From: an archaeon GW2011_AR19
Lineage (GTDB): Archaea; Nanobdellota; Nanobdellia; Pacearchaeales; GW2011-AR1
DNA: 42,188 bases
Reading direction: 5' to 3'
Assembly (NCBI GenBank): GCA_000806015.1
Contig: JWKY01000002.1
Coordinates: 1-42,188 of the forward strand
Under the pieces are notes generated by a model. That model was not told the DNA's origin, searched no databases, and saw only the letters and a list, made by a program, of their open reading frames with translations. The position numbers and the translations under genes are program-made. Below, piece by piece: positions 26,983 through 35,086 of the stretch (within the stretch, counting starts at the first letter, position 1; the number at the start of each line of letters is the position of its first letter).

Positions 26983-27294
26983 AGACTCTGTTGAAAAAGT
27001 TTTGAGTTCGTAACTTTTTTTGGCAATTCAAATATTAAAAAAGGGTAAACGACTTCACGAAGGACAACCTCTCTTATCCCGATGCTGGGTCGGTGGCGGG
27101 GGAACGGAATGCTGGGGGGTGGGGCAGATAACTTCGCGAGAGAAACTTAAAAAATAAAATTATAAAAATAAACAAGCAGGGTCGGGAGTAGGGAATTTGA
27201 ATTCAAAACAAATAAAAAATTGAGAAGGCTCACCAGAAGGCACAGCAGTGTCATCCCTTGGGGAGTCATCCCTTGGGGATTTTCAACAGAGTCT
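26983..27294. mobile_element. MITE-like element with 15-bp perfect terminal inverted repeats
   Basis: AGACTCTGTTGAAAA (26983-26997) and TTTTCAACAGAGTCT (27280-27294); flanked by direct repeat CCTCTTC (26976-26982 and 27295-27301). Confidence 0.65.
27250..27279. repeat. Tandem 2 x 15 bp GTCATCCCTTGGGGA
   Basis: Two perfect copies just inside the right end of the 26983-27294 element. Confidence 0.9.
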
Positions 27295-27312
27295 CCTCTT
27301 CAAAATATTCCT

Positions 27313-27894
27313 CTATTCTTGATTTGCTATAATCTCTTTTTTCACAATTTCCATGTCTCCTTCCCACGCGCTCTTTAATTTCTGATTATAGATGATAGCA
27401 GCAGGGTGAAACAAAGGGATTAATTTAATTTCAAATCCATTTATTTTGACGAATTTAACTTTTCCATGAATAGATGTTATTCCTGGCTGCTTCTTCATCA
27501 AATCTACATCTCCTTCCGATAGAAAAAATTTAGTAGCATAGTTTCCCAAAGAGCAAATAACTTTTGGTTTGATTTCTCTTATTTGTTGTAAAAGCCAGGG
27601 AGTATGGGCTTTTATCTCCTCGGGAAAAGGATCCCTGTTTTCCGGAGGTCTGCATTTTAAGATATTCGCGATGTAAATATTGTCCAGACTTAAACCAACT
27701 TCAGACAAAAGATTATTAAGATTTTCACCTGCCCGACCAACAAAAGGCAATCCCTGTTCGTCTTCATTCTTTCCCGGAGCCTCTCCCACAAAAAGAATAT
27801 CTGCATTTAGATTCCCTTTTCCAACAACAATATTCTTGCATTTCTTGCATATTTCAGTCTCCTTAACTAATTTAATATATTCTGGATCTTCCAT
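27313..27894 (-). CDS. Uracil-DNA glycosylase, family 4 (Fe-S)
   Basis: 193 aa; CKKCKNIVVGKGN, LFVGEAPGKNEDEQGLPFVGRAGENLNNLL, ILKCRPPENRDP, HPAAIIYN. Confidence 0.92.
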   Translation of the reverse strand: MEDPEYIKLVKETEICKKCKNIVVGKGNLNADILFVGEAPGKNEDEQGLPFVGRAGENLNNLLSEVGLSLDNIYIANILKCRPPENRDPFPEEIKAHTPWLLQQIREIKPKVICSLGNYATKFFLSEGDVDLMKKQPGITSIHGKVKFVKINGFEIKLIPLFHPAAIIYNQKLKSAWEGDMEIVKKEIIANQE

Positions 27895-27957
27895 AATTCG
27901 AAAAAGAAAAACAAGTTTTTAAAACATACTTAACTAATAATTATGTTCTAATATTTC

Positions 27958-28087
27958 GCCCTCATAGTTCAGCCAGGATAGAACACAGGTTTGCGGTGAG
28001 CGATGTTCACGGAGTCATTCGTGAACTATCAATAACGAGTGAGCTCGCAAATAATCTGTAACCGAGGTTCAAATCCTCGTGAGGGCA
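27958..28087 (+). tRNA. tRNA-Arg (GCG) with a 56-nt intron after position 37
   Basis: Acceptor GCCCTCA/TGAGGGC, D stem GTTC/GAAC, anticodon stem CAGGT/ATCTG, loop TTGCGG^A, T arm CGAGG-TTCAAAT-CCTCG, discriminator A. TTGCG/CGCAA pairing with GTG and ATA bulges gives a BHB-like motif. Confidence 0.9.
27997..28052 (+). other. tRNA-Arg intron
   Basis: 56 nt; internal perfect stem GTTCACG/CGTGAAC; excision restores the 7-nt anticodon loop. Confidence 0.8.
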
Positions 28088-28201
28088 TTTTTCCGAGGGA
28101 AAATGAATTTATTATTTTAAAAACCTACTCGCGAGCTCACTCAAATTTTTCAAATTTGCTTTCAGGAAGATATATCGTGAACATCGCTCGGCTCACTATG
28201 T

Positions 28202-28224
28202 TCGCAGAAATTAAGAAGATTATC
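28202..28224 (+). repeat. 23-bp dispersed repeat, copy 2
   Basis: TCGCAGAAATTAAGAAGATTATC, 1 mismatch to copy 1. Confidence 0.7.
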
Positions 28225-28564
28225 GTGTTGGAAAAGTTTAAGTAATGAAATTAATAAATAAAAAAAGCTGTTATCAACGATAATCTAAAAAATCCGACGA
28301 GCGTTGGCGAGGAGTAATTTATCTTAACAATTTCGATAAGAACAACTTTGATTCTTCTCGCCTCATGAAAGAATCTTTAAATCAATTTTAAATTCTTCTT
28401 CCTTACAATCTTGAATTTCTTTAATCTGTTTATTTTCCATTTTACTTTATTCCCCCTTTCATTTATGCAGGATTGAATTATTTTATTTTTCATTTTCTGA
28501 TTAGAAAAAATAAAGCATCTAATTTTTAAATTTTGCTTACCCTTTTAAAAAAACTCAAGAAAAC

Positions 28565-30313
28565 CTAAAACCCGTAATTCTTACGTCGAGATTGCTTCTT
28601 ACCGGAAAAAATTGCCCAGACTATAGCCAATACAACTAAAACCACAATTACCCATATCCATGCCTTTGATTTTGCTTTTTCAGGCGTTGTTCCCTCTCCA
28701 ACTTGCTCTTCAACTCCTACCTGATCTTCAGGAGAAACTGCTTCTTGAACATAAACCACACTTAAATCGGCTTTTCCTGTCGCTGAATCAATTCCATTTA
28801 AAGTAACAGATATATCGTATAGATTGTCTGCATTAACATCAAACTTCTTTACATCTCCCACATTCAAAGTTGCTTCCTTATCTTGTGCAGTTGTTGTAAC
28901 ATTTATGTTAGCAGTTGTATCTGTAGTTTCTGTAACGCCAACATAATATAATTCAGTGTCTACTTTTACTTTAACTCTGTATCTTTCATCTAAATTAACG
29001 CTGACTCCATCATTATCTCCATTTAAGTCAGTAGTTGCTTCATTATATGTTAATATCCAGAAAGACGAACTTGCAGAACCAACTACATCGCTTCCACTTC
29101 CTCCAGTTCCACCGTCACTGCTGCCTCCACTAGAACAAGTATCTGTATTAACTGTAACTTGTTTTGATCCAGAATTTCCAGAATAGTCAAGGCAAGTTAC
29201 TGTATAAATATACGCAGTATTACAACCTAAACCTGTCTGAGTTGCTGTTTGGCTTCCACCTGTTCCTGAAATAGTTACTCCATCAACTCCTCCTCCTGAT
29301 GCGCTGCATTGTTTTCCTACAATTCCGCTGGTTGCGTCAGTTAATGTAACATCTAAAACTATTTTATGCGCAGTAGAACTTGATGATTTTACTACTGTAA
29401 CTGTCGGCGCTGTAAGGTCTATTGTTACATTTCTCTGAATTCCTGTTGCATTTGTATTATTTGGTCCCCACCCATGTCGTCCAGGATAATCTCGAACATT
29501 ACTTATATTAATTTTATACTGTCCATCTGTTAAATGAGCTCCAGTAAAGTTAAAATATGCTGAACCATTAACATCATTTCCTATGCCCACTGAACCATTT
29601 CCAGAAACTATAGTAAAGTTAGCTTGAGTTCCATTAGGGTATGTTAAATTAATACTAAATTGACCGATTGGGCTAAAACTATCATTAGCGGATACATTAA
29701 CTACAATGTCTCTTATTGAAAGATTTGCAAAACTTACTGGTGTTTGTGAATTAAAAAATATTACATTTGGAGCAGTTGTATCATTTACTGTAACATTTAT
29801 GATGCTCTGATTAATTCCTGCTGTAAAAGTAGTAATATTAATAATAATAGAATAATTTCCAGGATTTGTTGCAGTTAGATTAAACCTTAAAGTAGCATTA
29901 CTACCATTTCCTATAAACCCATCAGTAAAATTTTTCCAAGTTAAAACAGTGCTTGAATTTAAATTAAATGTACCATTTCGGGAATCAGGGTCTGTTCCGT
30001 TTGAATCAGTTGTAAATGTAAAAGAACTTGGAATAGTAATATTTACTTGCGTAACATTTCCAAAATAAGCAGCTTGAGTGGTATTAATAGTAATATTAAA
30101 AAAAACCATGATATCTTCATTAATCGATGTAACATTTTGTCCAGCTCCAGGGATTCCAACTCCAAGTATTGCCTGTCGATCTGCAACAACCAATCCCATC
30201 AAAAACAAAACTCCTAAAATTCCAGCAATAATTAAAATTCCGTTGTAACTTTTTTTTGCTGATTTATTATTAAATAAATTCAAACCTTCAAAAAAACTAT
30301 TTTTTTTCACCAT
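28565..30313 (-). CDS. Surface protein with Ig-like domains and C-terminal TM anchor
   Basis: 582 aa; N-terminal TM, Asn/Thr/Ser-rich Ig-like repeats with many NxT/S sites, C-terminal AWIWVIVVLVVLAIVWAIFSGKKQSRRK. Confidence 0.8.
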   Translation of the reverse strand: MVKKNSFFEGLNLFNNKSAKKSYNGILIIAGILGVLFLMGLVVADRQAILGVGIPGAGQNVTSINEDIMVFFNITINTTQAAYFGNVTQVNITIPSSFTFTTDSNGTDPDSRNGTFNLNSSTVLTWKNFTDGFIGNGSNATLRFNLTATNPGNYSIIINITTFTAGINQSIINVTVNDTTAPNVIFFNSQTPVSFANLSIRDIVVNVSANDSFSPIGQFSINLTYPNGTQANFTIVSGNGSVGIGNDVNGSAYFNFTGAHLTDGQYKINISNVRDYPGRHGWGPNNTNATGIQRNVTIDLTAPTVTVVKSSSSTAHKIVLDVTLTDATSGIVGKQCSASGGGVDGVTISGTGGSQTATQTGLGCNTAYIYTVTCLDYSGNSGSKQVTVNTDTCSSGGSSDGGTGGSGSDVVGSASSSFWILTYNEATTDLNGDNDGVSVNLDERYRVKVKVDTELYYVGVTETTDTTANINVTTTAQDKEATLNVGDVKKFDVNADNLYDISVTLNGIDSATGKADLSVVYVQEAVSPEDQVGVEEQVGEGTTPEKAKSKAWIWVIVVLVVLAIVWAIFSGKKQSRRKNYGF

Positions 30314-30545
30314 CTTTTTTTTAATACACTAACTTTTGAATGATTTACTAAAAGAAAATGTATTTATAAATATTTCTGTTATCACTCAAACAAAAGAATT
30401 TTAGATTTAATGACGAGTTTGTAAAAAATTTTAGTTTTTGCAAAATTAATTTGCATTTTTCAGACGGAAAAAAATGTTTTTAAAAAAAATTTGGCATCGT
30501 TAAAAATGCTCGCTTAATTAGGTATAACAAAAGATAGCTCCATAA

Positions 30546-30944
30546 TTAAATCTTGCTTCCAACAAATTTCTCCAAAATTTTTATTATATTTTTTATTTCT
30601 GACTCGTTATTAATTAAAAAATCGTATGTTGCTTTTTCTCCATAATACAAACTTCCTTGTCTTAATCTCCTCAAGGCATCTATAATTTTTTTCTGATTTT
30701 CATTAAAGATTTTACAATTATTAAAAAAATAATTAATAAGCTCTATGTGCCCGAGAGTTTTATATCCTTCAGAATATGAAAAAGAAATCATCATTTCTTT
30801 AATGACTTCATAATACTCCTCAACAATTTTATAAACTTTTTCTCTTGGATAAATTTTTATTAGACTAAATCTATCTTTAGCGAGTTCAAAAACGCTTTTA
30901 GCTCTGACTAAATTTTTTGTGATTTTAAATATTTTCTCTGGCAT
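30546..30944 (-). CDS. HEPN-domain protein
   Basis: 132 aa; YPREKVYKIVEEYYEVIKEMMISFSYSEGYKTLGHIELINYF; LRRLRQGSLYYGE motif. Confidence 0.75.
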   Translation of the reverse strand: MPEKIFKITKNLVRAKSVFELAKDRFSLIKIYPREKVYKIVEEYYEVIKEMMISFSYSEGYKTLGHIELINYFFNNCKIFNENQKKIIDALRRLRQGSLYYGEKATYDFLINNESEIKNIIKILEKFVGSKI

Positions 30945-31465
30945 TAAAAACCTCCTAAAAGCGCAACCCCGTTATAAATTTGATTTTTTAATGGCTGCTC
31001 CAATTTATTTAAATCATCAACAATTATAGGATTAATTTCTCTCTTTAATGATTTTTCAAATTTTTTAAAATCAAAATTTTTTTTGCCTTTTGTTGCAATT
31101 AATAAATCTATGTCGCTGCTTTCAATATCCTCTCCAGTTGAATAAGAGCCAAAAACAACAACGAGCTTAGGAGAAAATTTTCTTTCAAGATAATCTTTTA
31201 ATTCTCTCAAACCTGCGAGATTATACAGCCGTTTATAAAAAATGAAATCCGGATTTTCCCGATTTGAAACATAACCATCAAAAGGTTTTGATTTTTGTTT
31301 AATAATAAAAGATTCCTTTTCAAATTCGCTTAAATGTTTTTTAACAGAAGTTGGAGCAAGGTTTATTTTTTTGCTTATCTCTCTGATAAAATGTATTTCA
31401 GTTGGCTCTTCAAAAAAAATCCCTGCAACTTTTATACTGCTACATTTTTGTATCATATGTAACAT
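30944..31465 (-). CDS. wHTH plus MNT-type nucleotidyltransferase
   Basis: 173 aa; ISKKINLAPTSVKKHLSEFEKESFIIKQ; VVVFGSYSTGEDIESSDIDLLIAT. The next ORF starts at its stop. Confidence 0.85.
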   Translation of the reverse strand: MLHMIQKCSSIKVAGIFFEEPTEIHFIREISKKINLAPTSVKKHLSEFEKESFIIKQKSKPFDGYVSNRENPDFIFYKRLYNLAGLRELKDYLERKFSPKLVVVFGSYSTGEDIESSDIDLLIATKGKKNFDFKKFEKSLKREINPIIVDDLNKLEQPLKNQIYNGVALLGGF

Positions 31466-31550
31466 TAATGTAGATATTGATTTATAAATATTTCCATTAT
31501 ATTTTAAATAAGAAAATATTGATTAAAAAAAATTAGCTAATCTCTAAAAA

Positions 31551-33023
31551 TCAAATCTCGTCAACAATCCCTGCAGCAGTTACATAATAAACGCACTCAT
31601 TATCGGGAAGATTAGGAGAATCAATTAATTTTGCAACTCTTGAGCCTTGCTTTCCCCGTCGGAGATATAGGCGATATGTTGAGTTATGGACAAAAATACC
31701 TGAAGCCAGAGCAAAATTATGTGTTTTATCTATTGTAATATCATAAACATCTGCAAATTCATTTAAAAATTCTATTTTAATAACTTTATGATTTAACTTG
31801 GGGATAATATTAATTTTTTTTTCATATAAAGGCATTAAAGAATCTTCAGAGACTAAATCCTTTGCTTCTTTATATTCTCCATTTCTTAACATAAATTTAT
31901 GGTTGAGAGTGCATTTTATTTCTTCCCCATTATCTAAAATTATTTTCATAATTTCTCCATAACCAGTTTTTCGTGGATTTTTTATTTCAGCTATTTTCAC
32001 AATTCCTCCATCTAGAGTAAAAGTAAAATTATTCTTTCCCTCGCCATGTTCTTTAATTAATTCTATAAAAGATAAACTTCTTCCATCAGCAAGCGCAACT
32101 TTTGTGTCCCCGCTAAAACAAGCGTGCCCTAAAATATTCCCACCGATAGGCGTCGTCGGGTCTCCAAACATCTGCGCAGGATTTGCCATAACCTGATTAG
32201 TTACATAAACAGCTAAATTATATGTCTCCGCTATTTTCATTAAATCGTGCAAATACCTGTTAAGTTTTTGCTGTCTGTCTGCTAACTGTCCTCGACCGGC
32301 ATATTCTGCTCTGAAATGCGCAGTTAAAGAATCTATAATTATAAGTTTAATCGGCTCTCCGGATTTAATCATTTCTGAAACTTTTTCTAAAAGCAAGATT
32401 TGGTGGTCGCTGTTAAATGCTCGGGCAACAAAAATATTTTTTAAAACTTTTTCAGGATTTGCCCCAAGAGCTTCCGCAATTTGCTTTATTCTCGCCGGTC
32501 TAAAAGTCCCCTCCGTATCTATAAAAACGCATTTTCCATTCACTCCCCCTTTTTCAGGAGGAAACTGAACATTCACCGCCAGCGTTGAACCCAACTGAGT
32601 TTTACTTGAACCAAAAGCCCCAAAAGCCTCGGTAATCGCTCTGCTTTCAACTCCTTTGCCGCCAAGAAGATTATTAAAATTCTCGCTTCCAGTTGTTATC
32701 TTAAAAACATCATCTCTTTTTTTTGCATATTGCACTCCGTCCTGAAAACCCAAATCCAGCATTGTCCTCGCCGCTTGAATAGCTTTTCGCGCAACAGCCG
32801 GGCTTACTCCTGCAGAATCTGCAATTACCGCCGGACTTGAAACAGCAAGAGACATTAAATCAAGAATTCCGGCATTTTCAAGTTTCGCCGCAACAGCAGG
32901 TCCAATGCCGGGCAAGTCAGTTAATTCAGGCTCTTTTTTTTCTTTAGATTTATTTTTTTTTGAATCCTCTTCTTCATCAGAAACAGCCTCTTCAATTTTT
33001 TCCCCAGTATCTTTTTTTGTCAT
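31551..33023 (-). CDS. radA: DNA repair/recombination protein RadA containing an intein
   Basis: 490 aa; LTDLPGIGPAVAAKLENAGI, ITTGSENFNNLLGGKGVESRAITEAFGAFGSSKTQ, FIDTEGTFRPARI, LIIIDSLTAHFRAEYAGRGQLADRQQKLN, exteins join as ILGHA/STYRLYLRRGK. Confidence 0.94.
   Translation of the reverse strand: MTKKDTGEKIEEAVSDEEEDSKKNKSKEKKEPELTDLPGIGPAVAAKLENAGILDLMSLAVSSPAVIADSAGVSPAVARKAIQAARTMLDLGFQDGVQYAKKRDDVFKITTGSENFNNLLGGKGVESRAITEAFGAFGSSKTQLGSTLAVNVQFPPEKGGVNGKCVFIDTEGTFRPARIKQIAEALGANPEKVLKNIFVARAFNSDHQILLLEKVSEMIKSGEPIKLIIIDSLTAHFRAEYAGRGQLADRQQKLNRYLHDLMKIAETYNLAVYVTNQVMANPAQMFGDPTTPIGGNILGHACFSGDTKVALADGRSLSFIELIKEHGEGKNNFTFTLDGGIVKIAEIKNPRKTGYGEIMKIILDNGEEIKCTLNHKFMLRNGEYKEAKDLVSEDSLMPLYEKKINIIPKLNHKVIKIEFLNEFADVYDITIDKTHNFALASGIFVHNSTYRLYLRRGKQGSRVAKLIDSPNLPDNECVYYVTAAGIVDEI
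31683..32120 (-). other. Mini-intein (146 aa) in RadA, no room for a homing endonuclease
   Basis: Starts CFSGDTKVALADG, block B GEEIKCTLNHKFMLRNG, ends VYDITIDKTHNFALASGIFVHN followed by Ser (+1). Confidence 0.92.
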
Positions 33024-33102
33024 TATGAAAATTCTCCTGAATTTTTATTATTATGAAAAACTTCTGTTTTTTATTATTATGCAAAATTTCCTGTTTTGTA
33101 TC
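33021..33102 (-). repeat. Three tandem leader units upstream of radA, homologous to the aIF2-alpha leader
   Basis: Minus strand: GATACAAAACAGGAAATTTTGCATAATAATAAAAAACAGAAGTTTTTCATAATAATAAAAATTCAGGAGAATTTTCATAATG. Confidence 0.8.
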
Positions 33103-33136
33103 TAGAAAAAACACACTTCCGATTTATAAAGATTGT

Positions 33137-33592
33137 TTAACTATTAAGTATATATTTAACAATCAATAAAAGATTGATAATCAAAATAACAAAAAATAAA
33201 ATGCCTTCTGTAAAACTTCCAGTTCGTATTTTCCAAAAAAGTTTTTTCTTCCAGGGAAAAAATGGGGTTATCCCCGAGATAGTCAAACTATCTGCAAATA
33301 AATGTGAAGCATAACCCACAAAAAAGCCAGGTGCAATAATTGGAAAAATCATTACAAGAACAAAAGTTGCTAAAAATAAAAAAGTAAAACTATGAAAAAA
33401 CCCTCGGTGTTTTACAAAAATTTGCAGGGGTCTAAAAATTATTTTTTTTCCTAATTTAGAATTTTTGGTATCAATATCAGGAAGATAGGTTGCAAACAAA
33501 GAAACCACAATAAAAATAATTTTATGGGAGACAAAACCAAGCAAGAGTAAAACGAAAAATAATGTAATCACTAAATGAGTTTTTATTAACAT
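33137..33592 (-). CDS. Membrane-bound metal-dependent hydrolase (YdjM/DUF457-like)
   Basis: 151 aa; TYLPDIDTKNSKLG, KHRGFFHSFTFL, GYASHLFADSLTISGITPFFP, multiple TM segments. Confidence 0.85.
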   Translation of the reverse strand: MLIKTHLVITLFFVLLLLGFVSHKIIFIVVSLFATYLPDIDTKNSKLGKKIIFRPLQIFVKHRGFFHSFTFLFLATFVLVMIFPIIAPGFFVGYASHLFADSLTISGITPFFPWKKKLFWKIRTGSFTEGILFFVILIINLLLIVKYILNS

Positions 33593-33670
33593 TTTAAATT
33601 TATTCTTTTAAAAAAATTTTGAATTATCTTTTTTTAACAACATAATACTTATAAAACCTTTTTTATTTTT

Positions 33671-34636
33671 ATGTTTATGCAAAATGTGAATTATGAAAAA
33701 ATTCTTGAAAAAATCGCCAGAGCTTCTAATTTGGATAAAGAAGAAATCAAAAAAAGAGTAGACGCTAAAAGAGCAAAACTTTCTGACTTAATCAGTTATG
33801 AGGGGGCTGCGCAAATCGTTGCTGTTGAATTAGGGGTCAATTTTGAAAATGAAAGATTAAAAATTAATGAACTGCTTCCAAATATGAGAAAAGTGAATGC
33901 TGTTGGAAAAATAATTAATTTATCTCCCGTAAGGACTTTTAAAAATAAGAAAGGGGTAGATTCAAAAGTTGCTAATTTTGTTTTAGCAGACGATACTTCT
34001 AATATTAAGATAGTTTTATGGGACACTAACCACATCTCTTTTATTGAAGATGGAATTATTAAAGAAGGGAGCATAATAGAAGTGAATAATGCAAATATGA
34101 AAGACAATGAACTTCATTTGGGAAATTTTTCTGAACTAAAAATAAGCAAAGAGCATTTTGATGACCTTAAAATTGTAACAGAAAAAGTTGTTAAAGAAAA
34201 AAAAATTTCTGATTTTATTATTGCAGAAAACTGCAAAACAAGGGCATTCATCGTCCAGACTTTTGAACCAAGACCTTTTAATGTTTGTCCGGAATGCAAT
34301 AAAAAAGTGACCATAGAAGGAGAAAATTTCATTTGCGCAACTCATGGAAAAATTCCCCCTGAAAAAAGATATTTGATGAATATCGTTTTAGACGACGGCA
34401 CAGGAACAATCAGGACAGTTTTATTTAATGAGAATTTATCAAAAATAGGATTAACAGAATTAAACAATACCGAAAGATTGATCTCTCAAAGGGAAGATTT
34501 GCTCGGAAAAGAAATGTTTTTTTCAGGAAATGTAAGAATGAATAAATTTTTTAATGAACCCGAATTTAGCATTAACCAAATTAGTGAGATTAATCTGGAT
34601 GATCTTATTAATAATTTGAGAGATAATTCTAAATAA
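33671..34636 (+). CDS. RPA-like single-stranded DNA-binding protein (OB folds, zinc motif)
   Basis: 321 aa; VNAVGKIINLSPVRTFKNKKGVDSKVANFVLADDTSNIKIVLW; CPECNKKV...CATHG; IVLDDGTGTIRTVLF. Confidence 0.85.
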   Translation: MFMQNVNYEKILEKIARASNLDKEEIKKRVDAKRAKLSDLISYEGAAQIVAVELGVNFENERLKINELLPNMRKVNAVGKIINLSPVRTFKNKKGVDSKVANFVLADDTSNIKIVLWDTNHISFIEDGIIKEGSIIEVNNANMKDNELHLGNFSELKISKEHFDDLKIVTEKVVKEKKISDFIIAENCKTRAFIVQTFEPRPFNVCPECNKKVTIEGENFICATHGKIPPEKRYLMNIVLDDGTGTIRTVLFNENLSKIGLTELNNTERLISQREDLLGKEMFFSGNVRMNKFFNEPEFSINQISEINLDDLINNLRDNSK

Positions 34637-34713
34637 AATACCTGCTCAAGCTTTGTGAAGTCGTTATTAATTTAAAATGTTTGTCGCTTCCCAAAACTCT
34701 CGGCTCATCCCAC

Positions 34714-34736
34714 TCGCAGAAATTAAGAAAATTGTC
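34714..34736 (+). repeat. 23-bp dispersed repeat, copy 3
   Basis: TCGCAGAAATTAAGAAAATTGTC, 1 mismatch to copy 1; lies in the loop of a 34687-34757 inverted repeat. Confidence 0.7.
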
Positions 34737-34814
34737 GCGTGAGAGAGGTTTGGGAAGTGAAATTAATCACTTAAAACAAATAATAATTATAAAAGATATC
34801 TGGGCTGGAAGGCG

Positions 34815-34955
34815 GGGGCGAGCGTTTTGACTTTGATAAACTTTTTATTATTTGTTTTATTCTTTTATTGATAACAAAGGCAAGACGGGAGTAGAAGCGC
34901 TGGTGGGCGGGGCTTCTTAAAAAGATTGCAAAAAAAAGATTTTCAACAAAGCCAT
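34815..34955. mobile_element. Partial copy of the 5921-6208 MITE-like element (right end retained)
   Basis: 34815-34903 matches 6013-6101 with 1 mismatch in 89; the right end GGGCGGGGCTTCTTAAAAAGATTGCAAAA...GATTTTCAACAAAGCC is also shared. Confidence 0.65.
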
Positions 34956-35086
34956 CTTATACCTGCTTAATTTTTTTATTTGAGCGCTGGTGAACTTACG
35001 AGAATCTGAAATTCACCCCAAATCAGTAATAATTTATAGACGATGAAATACAAAAATCTTATAAATAGCTTTTTTCTGTAAAAAGA

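Noticed and set aside
28039-28245. 68-aa ORF overlapping the tRNA-Arg intron and 3' exon
   Set aside because: Runs through tRNA sequence and repeats; not a plausible protein.
33021-33102. CRISPR-like array from the tandem ~27-nt units upstream of radA
   Set aside because: No unique spacers; units are contiguous leader repeats, no cas genes in the window.
32905-33105. 66-aa ORF antisense to the radA start and leader
   Set aside because: Product is low-complexity F/S/Y-rich; explained by the radA coding strand and its leader repeats.
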